From: Microplitis mediator
Lineage: Eukaryota; Arthropoda; Insecta; Hymenoptera; Braconidae
Direction: 5' to 3'
DNA length: 64,000 nucleotides
Assembly (NCBI RefSeq): GCF_029852145.1
Contig: NC_079970.1
Location: 7,440,001-7,504,000 of the forward strand
The notes beneath the pieces are model-generated. The model ran no database searches and was not told where the DNA came from. It worked only from the letters and a program-made list of their open reading frames with translations. Shown in pieces: positions 44,927-56,872 of this stretch (positions are counted from its first letter, which is position 1; each line of letters starts with the position of its first letter). The translations under genes were made by a program, and so were the position numbers.

Positions 44927-46901
44927 TTACACTTTGACAATAGCTTTCCCTAAATTTTTTCCTCTTAACATATCAACAAACGCTTCAAACATTCTATCAA
45001 AACCTTCAGTAACTGTTTCACGGTAGACCAATTTTCCTTCTTGAATCCATTTAAAGTTTTTTTCAAAACCTTCTCGCGACCGATCGATCCAACGTAATGT
45101 TATGAAACCTTCTACTCGTAACTGGTTATTTAAAATACTTGTTAACGAATCAGTGCATTTGGGTAAATTATCATGATCTTCATTGTAAGTTGATATTGAA
45201 CCGCAGACAGCAACTCGCCCACAAGGATTCATTTGATGCATAACTATGCTAGAAATTTCTCCGCCCACCTATTAATTTTACTAATTAAATAATTTTATAT
45301 GTTAATTATAAAGCAATGATTATTATAGTAATAAATATAAATACATTTTCAAAATAACAATCAATGCCTTCAGATGCAGCTTTTTTTAGTTCCTCAACAA
45401 CATTTTGCGTCTTATAATTTATCGCGTAATCAAATCCTAAATCTTTAGTAATCCATTCACATTTTTCATCACTGCCAGCAATTCCTATCACTTTCATACC
45501 CAAAATTTTACCAATCTGACCCACATGTGAACCCACTGCACCAGCAGCACCCGAGACAACTAAAGTTTCTCCAGTTTTTGGCTTACAAATTTCGGTAAAT
45601 CCAAAGTATGCAGTATTCCTATAAATTATTTTGTAAATTCCCATATTATATAATTGTTTTAAATACTATTATTTATTTTTGTAGTAAATTAATTACCCGG
45701 GGTGTCCTAGAACACCTAGAGCAAGGGATGTCGGCAGATCTCCAAAGTCAGGTAAAAGATAAGGCTTTAAATTAAATACACTATTTTCGGGAAAGTTTTT
45801 TAAATTAATAATAGTATGGGTTCTCCAGCCAATACGTCCGACAATTCGACTCCCAACTGGATAATCTTTATTTTTAGATTCTATTATTTTAGCGACTTGA
45901 GCTCCAATCATTGTTGAATTAAGTGGAAGTTTGTTGCTAAAGACTCTCATATAAGGATCAACTGACAAATATTCTGCTTCTACCAAATATTCTATATAAA
46001 AAAAAAAAAAAAAAAAACAATCCGAGTCGTAAAATTAGACGTAAATTGAACGTTTTGAACGTAAATTGAATGTTTCGGACGTTAAAAACTTAATTTGATC
46101 GTTTTCAACTTATTCAAAACGTCGATTGGACTATAGTAGTCCCGGCGAAAAAGTCGTCCTAAAATAGATAGTAGGGGTATAGGAAATACGTGCTAACTAA
46201 TGGTAGTTGGAGGATGATTTTCTCGTCGGGACTACTATATCACGAATTAAAAACGTAATCAAAACCTATTTAAATTTAAAATAACGAAATATAAGGATAC
46301 CCAAAAATTTTTTTATCAATTTTTTACTCCTGGATTATAATCACGTTAATTCCCTAAAATTTTTCAGTACGCCCTTCTGGCTCCTAAGGCAGATCCGTGA
46401 GCTATAAAGGCGCAGCAAAAAATTCGTATTTTGAAGAAAAATTTTTTTCAGTTTCAGGTCTCTAGATTATTATAACTCTGTTTTCTTAAAATGAAGTTTT
46501 TTCTACAACTTGTTTATATCTTTAACACTATATATTTATATCTGTTCATATATTATTTCATATCAAGGTTATAAAAATTGTGATTACAAACATCGAAATA
46601 AATTAATTAATGCTACTATTCAATTAAAATCATAACTCATGAAATTAACAATTTTTTTATGATTTAAAATACAAATAAAAACGTTCGATTTCCGTTCAAA
46701 ACGTTTAAATTACGTTTAAAACGTTTAATTTTCGTCTAATATTTTGACTCGGGAACTTATTTATTTATTCGTTAACTTTTTTTTTGGCTGAATACCTCCA
46801 TCTTCAATTGGTGGTAATTTCTCTTCTACTATTTTTACGTCACTCGTTTTAGGTTCTCCTTCAAAGTACTTTACAATAATATATTTTTTTGCAATAACCA
46901 T
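44927..46901 (-). CDS. Prostaglandin reductase 1-like enone/alkenal reductase, copy 2
   Basis: Exons 46901-46796, 45991-45697, 45618-45345 and 45268-44927 are the same lengths (106/295/274/342) as copies 1 and 3 and give 335 aa. It keeps the family motifs: EYLVEAEYLSVDPYMRVF, VVSGAAGAVGSHVGQIGK, YFENVGGEISS (the third residue is E instead of D) and the C-terminal VYRETVTEGFDRMFEAF. In exon 4 the stretch CTVIQPAMVTQQL of copies 1 and 3 is CTDSLTSILNNQL, a local divergence near the substrate pocket side of the fold; its effect is not known. Intron 1 is enlarged by an AAACGTTTAATT-word element. Its 3' end abuts the 43984-44918 element. Confidence 0.93.
46021..46752. mobile_element. Foldback element of AAACGTTTAATTT words in intron 1 of PTGR1-like copy 2
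   Basis: The ends are TCCGAGTCGTAAAATTAGACG and CGTCTAATATTTTGACTCGG. The subterminal parts are repeats of TTGAACGTTTTGAACG-like words. A second element, TATAGTAGTCCCGGCGA to TCGTCGGGACTACTATA (46132-46239), is nested inside. Confidence 0.8.
46132..46239. mobile_element. Nested MITE with TATAGTAGTCCCGGCGA ends
   Basis: Short palindromic insertion of 108 bp: TATAGTAGTCCCGGCGAAAAA at the left, TTTTCTCGTCGGGACTACTA at the right, inside the 46021-46752 element. Confidence 0.7.
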
Positions 46902-47750
46902 TTTGATATTTAAAATATTAAATAGTGAATTAATTTAGACTCTCGATATTTGTAAACAAATGTAAGATGTTTTTTTAAATTTATATATAGACGGATAAAG
47001 TAGGGGAATAATATCATGTGATTTAATTTATGAGAGATTAGCTATCTACGTATTCAAAAATAACAAATTATCAATTACGTAAAATTTTATTTGTGAATCT
47101 TAACACTTAAAATTATCATTTTTATTGTTATCAATTGATAAGTTTTTAAATGAAGTGCTTTTGCAGATTAGAAAAATTTTACTAAGGAAATAATTTATTT
47201 TAAATTTAATTCCAATTGAAAAAATAATTGAAGATAAAAAAAATTTTTTTTTTTTAAATTAAACTTACAGTGAATTATTTTAATAATTAAAAAAATTACA
47301 TGTGAATAAATTTTAACTCCTAAAAATATATTATTACGACTCAAATATTCACATCAACATGATCAAGAAGACACAACAGTTCATTAAATTCTTGTCGCAC
47401 TTTATAAGAATTAATTTATCACCACTTAGTGCTGATGAAATTAGTTCCCAATTTAAAATAAGCAGCCTGTATAGTCGAAGGGAAATTGCGGATTTGACTT
47501 TCTTTTATAAAGTTATCAACAGTCTGATAGACTCGCCTGAGACGATTGAACTGTTTGGTCTTGTCATCCCTAAACCTGGTCTTAGAATGTGTCGACTACT
47601 CCATTCCGTTAAATCAAATAAAAATTATGTAATTTAGTGGTCACTTAATAGAATAGCCAGACTAGTCAATCGCCACTGCTCGGACATTAATTTTTTGGCA
47701 ATACGATTACCTCATTCACACCCGATGTCAAAAAGCAACTTCTGAAATAT

Positions 47751-47922
47751 TACACTAAAAAATTTTGTGTAAAAATGACCCGCGAGAACTTTACATGACC
47801 GTAGTGTGAAATAACGATGTCAAAAATCATCGGTGTAAATCATCCATCCGTGTAATTTTAACACCAAAATTTTTATACCGAGTCATTTACACTACACCGA
47901 GACCGAAAATTTTTTACACTGC
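47751..47922. mobile_element. Family A MITE, shortest copy, inside a retrotransposon
   Basis: TACACTAAAAAATTTTGTGTAA at the left and ACCGAAAATTTTTTACACTG at the right, with CCGCGAGAACTTTACATG matching the CCCCGAGAACTTTAGACGG segment of other copies. Confidence 0.75.
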
Positions 47923-47926
47923 AATT

Positions 47927-48073
47927 TACTCTCTAAACATGAATAAGTGAAATAAGTGAATATTCAATAATTTTGAGTGCCAACCAAACCACTTTTTGAA
48001 ATTAGTGGTTCAGTTTGCACTTGGAATTAGTGAATATTCACTTATTTTCACTTATTCATGTTTAGAGAGTATA
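47927..48073. mobile_element. Family G MITE (TACTCTCTAAACATGAATAA ends)
   Basis: Left TACTCTCTAAACATGAATAAG, right CTTATTCATGTTTAGAGAGTA; the core repeats AGTGAATATTCACT words. A relative is at 62573-62738. Confidence 0.8.
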
Positions 48074-48340
48074 TAATTTTTTTGACGATTATTTATTTTT
48101 CTTTTGATTTATTTCATATCGTTTGTTATGTTGATTCATTAGTGTAAAGCCGATTAGCGTTAAATAATAAATAAATAATTAATAAACGTAAATTTATTTA
48201 ATTATATTTTCAACAATTAATTTTTTGTAAATAAAAATATAACGAGTATTTAATATAAAATATTTATTTTTGATAATTTGATAATATGAATGATGTAAAA
48301 AATTTGGTAATTATTTTTTTTCTTTGGTAATAAAAAATTA

Positions 48341-49801
48341 TTAAACTTTAACGACAGCTTTTCCAATATTTTCCCCGTGTAAAATACCAACAAACGCATC
48401 AAACATTTTATCGAAACCTTCAGTTACAGTTTCATGATAAACCAATTTTCCTTCCTGAATCCATTGAAGATTTTTTTTAATTCCTTCCATCCAACGATCC
48501 AACCAACGCATCACCATGAATCCCTCGAGTTTTAATTGTTGGGTTACAACAGGTGGTTGTATAACAGTACACTTAGGTAGTGCATTAAGATCAGCATTGT
48601 AAGCAGAAATCGATCCGCAAACTGCGACACGTCCGTAAAGATTCATTTGATAAATAACTGCGCTAGATATTTCTCCACCCACCTGTTAATTAACAATTAT
48701 ATATTAAGATACTCTTGCTATTTATTTAAATATAATTAACGTTAATTTAATTTAATTTTACATTATCAAAGTAACAATCAATTCCATCAGGTGCAGCTTT
48801 TTTCAGTTCCTCAACAACATTTTGCGTCTTATAATTTATTGCGTAATCAAATCCCAAATCTTTAGTAATCCATTTACATTTTTCTTCACTGCCAGCAATT
48901 CCTATTACTTTCATACCCAAAATTTTACCAATTTGACCCACATGTGAGCCTACTGCACCTGCAGCACCCGACACAACTAAAGTTTCTCCAGTTTTTGGCT
49001 TACAAATTTCAGTGAATCCAAAGTATGCAGTATTTCTGTTAATTATGATAGAGAAAAATTAATAATAATGATTCGTTATTATTACACCGTAAAAAGAGCG
49101 GTGTTAAATGAAATAACACCGGTGTAGGTGGTGTAATTTGTCGGTATTCAATCGGTGTAAAAAAGAATTGCATGTATAGAAATTAGACAAAAGATTTTCA
49201 ACACCGGTAAAGAATATTTACACTGGCGGAGGTGTTATTTTAACACCGAAAATTTTAACGTCTACACCGCCTGGAGTTACGCCGGTTTTTTTTTAGTGTA
49301 TTATTGTTATTGTTGTAATAAAAATTATGATTACCCAGGCATTCCTAGCATACCAAGAGCAAGAGATAATGGCAAATCACCAAAGTCTGGTAAAATATAA
49401 GGTTTAAAATTCAACAATCCTTGATCTTCGGTACTGTTGACATCAACAATTGTATGAGTTCTCCATCCTAAATGCGCCATTATTTTTTTTCCCACTGGAT
49501 AATTGGGATTTCTTGATTCAATTATCTTGGCAACTTGGAAACCAATCATTGTTGACTTTAATGGATATCTCATGGTGTAACGTCTCATGTAAGGATCCAC
49601 AGATAAATATTCAGCTTCGACCAAAAATTCTATCGGCAATAAAATAAATATGTATATAAATTTATTCATCAGATAAATTTATTTAAACGATTTACCTCCA
49701 TCCTTAATTGCCGGTAACTCCTCCTCCACTAATTTTAAATCAGTCGACTGAGGTTCGCCTTCGAAATATTTTTCGATTATATATTTTTTAGCAATCACCA
49801 T
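48341..49801 (-). CDS. Prostaglandin reductase 1-like enone/alkenal reductase, copy 3
   Basis: Exons 49801-49696, 49629-49335, 49035-48762 and 48682-48341 (106/295/274/342 nt) encode 335 aa. Motifs: EFLVEAEYLSVDPYMRRY, VVSGAAGAVGSHVGQIGK, GIDCYFDNVGGEISS, and the C-terminal VYHETVTEGFDKMFDAF with H for the usual R. Exon 3 is closer to copy 2 than to copy 1 (both have CEWITKDLGFDYAINYKTQN or CKWITKDLGFDYAINYKTQN), while the VIQPPVVTQQL stretch of exon 4 resembles copy 1. This mosaic hints at gene conversion among the three copies. Only a short MITE (49083-49300) sits in its second intron. It is the most compact of the three and the upstream-most in transcription direction. Confidence 0.93.
49083..49300. 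mobile_element. MITE with TACACCGTAAAAAG ends in intron 2 of PTGR1-like copy 3
   Basis: Left TACACCGTAAAAAGAGCGGTG, right CACCGCC...CGCCGGTTTTTTTTTAGTGTA. The core repeats ACACCGGTGTA-like words. The termini resemble family A (TACACTGTAAAAA) and 62783-63087 (TACACAGTAAAAA). Confidence 0.65.
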
Positions 49802-51970
49802 AATTTTTATTTATTGGTGCTGTTTATTGTGGCGATAGAATGTGGTGTGTCACCGGAACTGGTATGTCGAGTGTTTAATCAAAGATTATATGTTGAATGA
49901 GTATTTATATAGACGTGGCGACTCAGTAGATAAAAAACTGACGAGAAAAGGAGTGGGATATAAGCAGACTGCTCGCTGCAGAAAATAAAGCCTCTGTAAT
50001 GCCAACGTACCAATGAATATTTGCTACATCATTATTATATGGAACAAAAAAGATATACAAAGATATCTATTCGATAAAATTCATCAGATATATTTTACTC
50101 ATTATATAATCGTTGATGAATATAAAATTTATAATACGCAGTTATTAAACTATTCCTGGTGATTGTAAATATTTTGTTTGAAAATTTTTTATGAGGGCGT
50201 TAGTAAAAAATTTTTAAGCCCAACAAAAATTTTAAACCGATTAAAGATTATTAACTAACATGAATCATAATCGGCTATTAAAAACACATTCCTGAGGTCA
50301 TGAGATTATTACTTCAGTATTAAATACACTTTAAGATGAAGTGTGTAATTTAAATTAACACACTTGGGAGATAACATTGACATGTTATAATCAAGCTATA
50401 TATGATATGTGGAGTGCTCCGACCCAAAAGTGAAACTTTTCTAGATCACTTTTGAGAAGGAACGGAAATATTTTATGCAAACAAAATTTAAAGTTAAAAC
50501 TAAAAAGAACGAAAAACAAAATAAGGAAAAAGAGAAATAAATAGTAGTAAAAGAACTAAATGAATAGATAAATGAATAAATAAATAATTAAGTAAATAAA
50601 TAGTTAAATACATAGTCGGTTAAGTAAAAGATAAGTTAGAGAGAGGGCAAAAAAACACGCCTAAGACTAATGTGGAAGGGATTGTGTGACCCCCGAAGCA
50701 TTGGGCCCTAAAACAAACCGGAAGAAAGTCAAGGCCAAGATGATCTTCTATTGGACCTGATTTTCCCCCGAACAAAATAAGTAGGAAACGCCTTTTACAT
50801 TTTCTGTGGGACTCCGAATTTTGGCTAAAAGAGTCAGTGGTGAAAATGGGTCCAAAGTGGACGGTTGTAAAATAGATAATAGTAAATCAGAGTAGGCTGG
50901 TAGCCACCTGATGTTTTAAAAATAATTAAAATACATAATAGTAATTCAGAGTAGGCTGGTAGCCACCTGATGTTTGAAAAATAATTAAAATATATAATAA
51001 TAGATCAGAGTAGGCTGGTAGCCACCTGATATTTTAAAAGAAAATCATAATTATAATCAATCAGAGTAGGCAGGTTGCCACTCCACGATTGAAATTTAAG
51101 AAGCTCCAAAGAAAAGTTAAATTGATAAGCAAATTAATAAAACGGAAAGTCTAAGTTGTGTGTATGTGTTAAATTAAAGCAGTTCACCAGAGGAAACCCG
51201 CAGAAAAAAAAGAGCCATACCACTACCTTAGCTGTTTAAGACATAATATAAACCTGTAATCAAGTGAGTCAGAAATTTATCTTGTTTGTAATTTTTCTTT
51301 CAATATATACATCCATAACACGAAACAAATTCTTAACGTAAGCTTTCATTCAAAGATTTCACCGATCCGCGGTCTATTAGTCGCAAGATTATGTAGAACG
51401 GAAAGGGAGCTTAGCTTTTTACTCCTTGTCTGTTTTACGCGCAAGAAATAAAATGAAATTTTTTTAATTAGCTTTTTTAGGTGGAAAAATTTATTTTTTA
51501 ATTTTTTCCTTTTCTCAAGTTGTTAACAATAATGCTAAGAATTAAAATCTCTTTAATTCAAATTTTTTTTTCAATTTTTACTATTTTTTATGCTAATAAA
51601 ATAATTTTTTTTATTGTTTGCGATAACAATTGCAAAAATTTTTTTTAAGATTAGCTGATTCTTTTCATGTAGTAGGCGGTTAAACTTTAATTGAAAAAAA
51701 AAATATCAATATCGGTTCATTTTTTGCCGACTTATAGCTGTTTGTTTATGTGATCTCACGCTCCGGTCATAAATTATTAATTAAAAAATTAATATCTCGG
51801 TAACTAGTCGACGAAGAGATATCACCAAGGTCTCATTTTATTCGTTATTCTTTTTCCTGAAATTCATTTGCGACATGTCTCGACTCATTCTCAATAGTTT
51901 CCGAGATATTTTAATTCAAAGCGCATCGCAAAAAGGCTATTTTTTAAACTATTCAATTTCCTTGCCCAAT
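49802..51970. other. Gene-free spacer with a 60-bp tandem repeat
   Basis: I see no gene. Four units at about 50884-51092 contain AGTAGGCTGGTAGCCACCTG spaced about 60 bp apart, the last degenerate (AGTAGGCAGGTTGCCACTCC). The surrounding 50.4-51.5 kb is less AT-rich than the rest and may be part of a decayed retroelement or LTR, but I could not define ends. Confidence 0.5.
50884..51092. repeat. Tandem repeat, about 60-bp unit, 3.5 copies
   Basis: Units start near 50884, 50945, 51005 and 51060, each reading ATCAGAGTAGGCTGGTAGCC and then ACCTGATGTTTTAAAAATAA with small changes. Confidence 0.8.
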
Positions 51971-54688
51971 TTTTTAACTTCCCGCTAAGAAAATTGTAAA
52001 TTTTCAAAAATTCGGGAAGTTATTGTTCTCACCCCGATTTTCGAAAATCGAGTTTTTATCAGATGTCGACGATTTGAGGTCCTAGGCAGCTATTCTGACT
52101 ATTTTCAGAATGATGTCCGAGTGTGAGTGTGCGTAAACTCTTTACAACTTTTTAACTAATGAACCGATTTGGATGTTTAAGGTGGCAAGCGAAAGAGCTT
52201 ATTGGCCATCAACTTTCCTGAAAATTTCAGATTATTTGATTAAGTAGACTCGAAATTATTGGCGAATTACGAAAAAAAAAAATTTTTTTTCTTTAGTTTT
52301 TTAGTGATTTCTCTGAAACGACTTGAACGATCGACTTCAAAATCTGTTCAGCTCTAGAACTTTATAAGCCGCGTCGAATGCGACCAAAACCACCTCAATC
52401 GGTTAGTTTGTTCGAGAGATATCGTTGGAGAAAGAAATGGTAAAAAACGGTTTTTTCCATTATCTTTAAAGTGACTCATCCGATCAATTCCAAAATCTAA
52501 TCAGCTCTAGAACTCAATAAAACGCGACGATTGCTACCTCAACTATTGAAATCGGTTAATTCGTTCGCGAGATATCGTGTAAGAAAGAAATGTTAAAAAA
52601 CGGTTTTTTTAAAACAATGGCATACAGAAGTATTTCCGAGCTCAAGGAGCTCGAAAAGAGCGGGAAGTTTTGGGGCTGGCCCGCAGGGTCAACCGATAGA
52701 TCAATTTTTTTTTTTACAAATTTCGTATATATTTTCCTGAGTACTTAAAGAAAAATTTTTTTGGACCAGCCGATCGGACTATTTGACAACTATGACAACT
52801 GAAAAATGTTGCCATTGTTTATATCATTCTATGTTATACCTTTTTGATGACTTTAACTTGTTTACACTGTCATTTTTTTAATGTTGTTATTTGCGTGATC
52901 AACATATCGATCGTTATTATACATCAAAGTGCGCTCAATAAAATAGTAAATGCCTTAAAATAACTTTTGACTATATGTAAATTATATAATAAATCTGTAA
53001 CGTCCAGTTTAAATGCTTAACTTTATTTTTTATTTTATTCTCTTGCAAAAATTTATGAGGGGACCAAATTTTATTTCCGAATAAATCTAAAGAGATAAAA
53101 CATAATGAATTCTTAAGTATGCTTTTCAATTAACCGAGCTTATTTCTTTTGACATTTATTATAGTGCTATTAGAGCAAACACCAATAAATGTAGTTTCAA
53201 TGACTCTTCAGAGGTCACCATAGAGTAAAAGCCCAAAGGCCAGCTGGAAATATTTCCTTAGAAAGCAATTAACAAATTCTCAACAACGGTGCACTTAAAA
53301 TATGTAAAAGAACAAAAACTAAATTTTAAAATGAATTTTAACAGTGGCTTATTTTAAAATAATGAAGTAATCTTCAAATAATCGTCTAAAACGTACTTTC
53401 CTTTTCTTTAAGTGCACTTTCGTAGATAGTATTTCGGTTTCTACGTTAACGTAGAACAAATACCCAAATGTGATTTTAATGATATGTTACTCGGAATAGC
53501 GACAAAAGAGCTAAAAATAGCCTTAAAGAAAATAAGTTTTTAAATAAATAAATAATTTTTAACGAAATAATTTTAACCCAAAGAATATTAAACTAATAAA
53601 TTTTTATATGAAATAAAGAATAAGCTTAATATCATTCAATAATAATTTTTAAGTAAATAAATAAACTGAGACTAAATAATTCTCTTATTGATTAAATAAC
53701 TGTCTAGATTCAAGGATAAAATTATTCAGCTTGAGAAACTTTCGTATTTGTTCAGAAACATTTCAGGCTTATCTCAAGTATTTTTTTTTTTTGGTTTGAT
53801 CATCGATATTTCAAGTTGAGCTCGAAAACATTGTTGTGAATACATTTTCGAGCTCTTTGAGCTCGAAAATACTTTTGTATGCCGCTGTTTTCGAAAAAAA
53901 AAACGTTTTTTACCGTTATTTCTCCAACAATATCTCTCAAACGAATTAACTGATTGAAACGGTTAAGGTGGCAATCGACACGTTTTATTAAGTTCTATAG
54001 CTGATTAGATTTTGAAATCGATTGATTCAATTTTTTTGCAGATATTCGAAAAAAATCGTTTCTCACATTTCTTTCATCAACGAAATCTCTCAAATGAATT
54101 GACCGATTGAGATGGTTGAGGTGGCAATCGACGCGTTTTATTAAGTTCTAAAGCTCATCAATTTTTGAAATTGATTTATCCAGTCGTTTTTGAGAAATTT
54201 GAAAAAAACCGAAAATAAAGTTTTTTTCGAATTCTTTCGTTTTCGGTTTCTCTTGAACGAATGAACCGATTTTGATGGTTGAGGTGGCATTCGACGCGGC
54301 TTATAAAGTTCTAGAGCTGATTAGATTTTTGAATTGATCCATTGAGCACATTAAAAATTATCTAAAAAAAAACATGTTTGAAAAGATTTTATTTTTGAAA
54401 TATCTGCGAACGCACTTGATCGATTACAGCTTCTAGATATTAACAAGCCGCGTCGAATGACACCTTAACGATCAGAATCGGTTCATCCATTCAAAAGATA
54501 CAGGGATTTACATACGTACGTACATACACACATACACTCGGACATCATCGTGAAATTAGTCAGAATAGCTTCCTAGAACCACAAAACGTCAAGATTTGAT
54601 AGAAATTCGATTTTCGAAAATCGGAACGAAACCAATAACTTCCCGAATTTTTGAAAATATTCAATTTTCTTAGCGGAAAGTTAAAAAA
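51971..54688. mobile_element. 2.7-kb foldback element with repetitive arms
   Basis: The ends TTTTTAACTTCCCGCTAAGA and CTTAGCGGAAAGTTAAAAA face each other, followed inwards by TCGGGAAGTTATTG... and AATAACTTCCCGA. The arms (about 51971-52660 and 53850-54688) hold several diverged copies of a unit that includes AGCTCTAGAACT, GCGTCGAATGC and CGAACGAATT...GATATC words. Inner borders are CGAGCTCAAGGAGCTCGAAA and TTTCGAGCTCTTTGAGCTCG. The central 1.1 kb is unrelated AT-rich sequence. No transposase frame was found. Confidence 0.75.
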
Positions 54689-54889
54689 AATAAATAAATG
54701 AATTTATCATTTTTTGGAGGGGGCCTCTCTGCCCCACAAAAAAAAAATTTTTTTTTTGCCTTCGTATCCACCAATGATGTGAAATGTAATTTTTCTTTAT
54801 GTATATCACATATGAAAAATTTAATTTAATGAAATTTGATTAACTTTCAGAAATTTTTATTTTAACTTTTTTAAAGGGTACCCCATTTT

Positions 54890-55000
54890 ACCCCATTATC
54901 TATTTACCTTGAATATTATTAAAAACAAAAAGATTTAACGTATTTTAGTCCTCGAAAACTCAGTAATTCCTCAAGTACCCCCTTCCCCCCTCTCTCCTAC
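54890..55000. repeat. Inverted partner of 63290-63410 (left)
   Basis: CTATTTACCTTGAATATTAT, AAAAAGATTTAACGTATTTT and CCCCTTCCCCCCTCT occur here. Their close relatives occur in reverse complement at 63300-63410. The two lie about 8.4 kb apart and bracket the pseudogene block. Confidence 0.65.
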
Positions 55001-55882
55001 TTACGTCAACACTACAGAAACTTAATTAAATATAAATTGTATAAAACTTTGAATAATTACTTTATTGGCAGGGTGTGGAGTATAGGGTGAGGACAATCGA
55101 ATCGATTGTAGCGCCTGCAGTGGACGAAATACGCGTTAAATCGCACTTGTCTTGTGAATAGTTAAATGAAAGCAATGTTAAAAAATAAGAACAAGTAGTT
55201 GTTGTGTTGTTAATTGCAAAAATACTGACAGAAATAGTAATTGCAAGTTTTATACATTTCCATCCATGATATTCATCTTTGGCTAAAAATTATTACGGGG
55301 AATTTTTTAAATTACAAATTTTTAACCCAAAGTATTTTTAATTGTTGAGTTTTAAAATTTAAAATTACGAATAATTTAAATCACTTCAATTTCTTTACTT
55401 AATGCAAATTAATAATTTTAACTTTGAAAAAATTATAATTATAATTATTTTAACTCATTTGTTATTATGACTATTATTGTTGTTATTATTATTATTACAA
55501 GCTAACCTTATGTCGTTCAAAATAATATTTATTTTGTATTTATTAAAATTTTTTATACTTATTTTTTTCAGTACAATCTACTCTATATTTTTCCACCTTT
55601 CAAATGCGGTATCACACATATATTTCGCAATCTTTAAAAATTTTAATTATTTGTTTATAAAAACTTTCCGTATTCTCTCTGTGCTTTTTGAGGATGATTT
55701 AATGCGGTCGACAGATGTCGTTTTCGTCGCGCACCTTGCCAATAACTTATAAATCCAGTTTGATACCAAAATGTTTTAAAAGCGTATTTTTTTTAAATTT
55801 AATTTTATTTATTATTTACTCTATTTATTAATAATTTTAAATTTTTCTGATGTCTGCTACATTCGCAATTATAATTTTTCAG

Positions 55883-56872
55883 ACAATATGTTCTTACGTC
55901 TTGTTCTCGGGAGCGTCGAAGATCAACTGCTGATTCATGGGCGACGACACATTTAGCTATCGAGGAAAGCGACGATAAAATAGCAAAATATATGGTAGAT
56001 AAAGGTGTCGATGTAAATAATGTTTTTAATGATAAATTGCCGTTATATCTAGCTATTAGTAAACGTAAAACGAAATTAGCTAAATATTTAATAGATAGCG
56101 GTGCCGACATAAATTTTATTTTGAAGAATTTAACGCTACTGCATTTAGCTATTGATAGAAGATACAATGAAATAGCGGAATATTTAGTGGATAAAGGTGC
56201 CGATGTTAATCGTGTTTGTGGAGATACATTACCATTATATCTAGCTATTGATAACCATGAAACAGAATTAGCTAAATATTTAATAGATAGAGATGCTGAC
56301 GTAAATTTTATTTCGAACAATTTAACGCTACTACATTTAGCTATTGAGAGAAGAGACGATGAAAATAGCGAAATATTTAGTAGATAAAGGCGCCGATGTA
56401 AATCATGTTTGTGAAGGTACATAACCATTATATGAAGCTATTGATCACCATGCAATAGAACTAGCTAAATATTTAATTAATAATGGAGCTGATGTCAACG
56501 GCATTTTCAACAAAAGACGACTTTTACAAGTAGCGATTGAGCGAAATAACAGAGATATTGTCAAATATTTACTTATACACTGATAGAAGGATTTCTTAGC
56601 ATTTAAAAAATATTTCTGGTTTTGAACTTAATACAAAAGATGGACATGAAAATGTGGCTGTTCATTATTTCAATACATCTAATCGATTTAAGATTTTTAC
56701 TGATACTGTTAAGCAACATATTGTGAAATTGATTGCTGCTAATTGTTATATGTGTGAAAAAAATGAGACGGCTGTTAGTCATAAAAAATATGATTCATTA
56801 CGTGATTCATGTGCAAAAGAAGTTGAATTGATTGAAACAGAAATCACTAATGGAAAGTACGCTAACGTATGA
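55883..56872 (+). pseudogene. Ankyrin-repeat gene, decayed, possible PRANC-like C-terminus
   Basis: After a plausible acceptor (TTTTTCAG|ACAATATG, 55882) the frame encodes about five ankyrin repeats: HLAIEESDDKIAKYMVDKGV, LPLYLAISKRKTKLAKYLID, LLHLAIDRRYNEIAEYLVDK, LPLYLAIDNHETELAKYLID, LLHLAIERRDDE. One extra base near 56365 then shifts the frame, and repeats resume as IAKYLVDKGADVNHV with an in-frame TAA at about 56420 and a TGA at about 56581. Further downstream VKQHIVKLIAANCYMCEKNE, continuing to YANV, resembles the linker before or within C-terminal PRANC-like domains of wasp ankyrin proteins. Stops and shifts make it a pseudogene. It may be part of a larger family elsewhere in the genome. 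The long antisense frame (55805-56428) is a shadow. Confidence 0.75.

Larger units (their letters stand above)
47350..48180 (+). mobile_element. Jockey-like retrotransposon 3' fragment with two MITEs inserted
   Basis: The frame at 47359-47637 (SRREIADLTFFYKVINSLID, then PKPGLRMCRLLHSVKSNKNY) matches the same ORF2 region as the copy at 18782-19860 (SRRQCADLTHFYKTINGYID). A stop after NKNYVI and continued homology (NRIARLVNRHC) show decay. A family A MITE (47751-47922) and another MITE (47927-48073) interrupt it. The 3' tail (AGCGTTAAATAATAAATAAA) follows at about 48145-48170. Confidence 0.75.

Noticed and set aside
50408..51335. Possible solo LTR (TGTGGAGTG ... CCATAACA)
   Set aside because: TG...CA ends can be found but no flanking duplication, second LTR or internal genes support it.
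55805..56428. 207-codon minus-strand reading frame
   Set aside because: It is antisense to the ankyrin repeats, which have clear homology on the plus strand; its own peptide is repetitive only because the repeats are.
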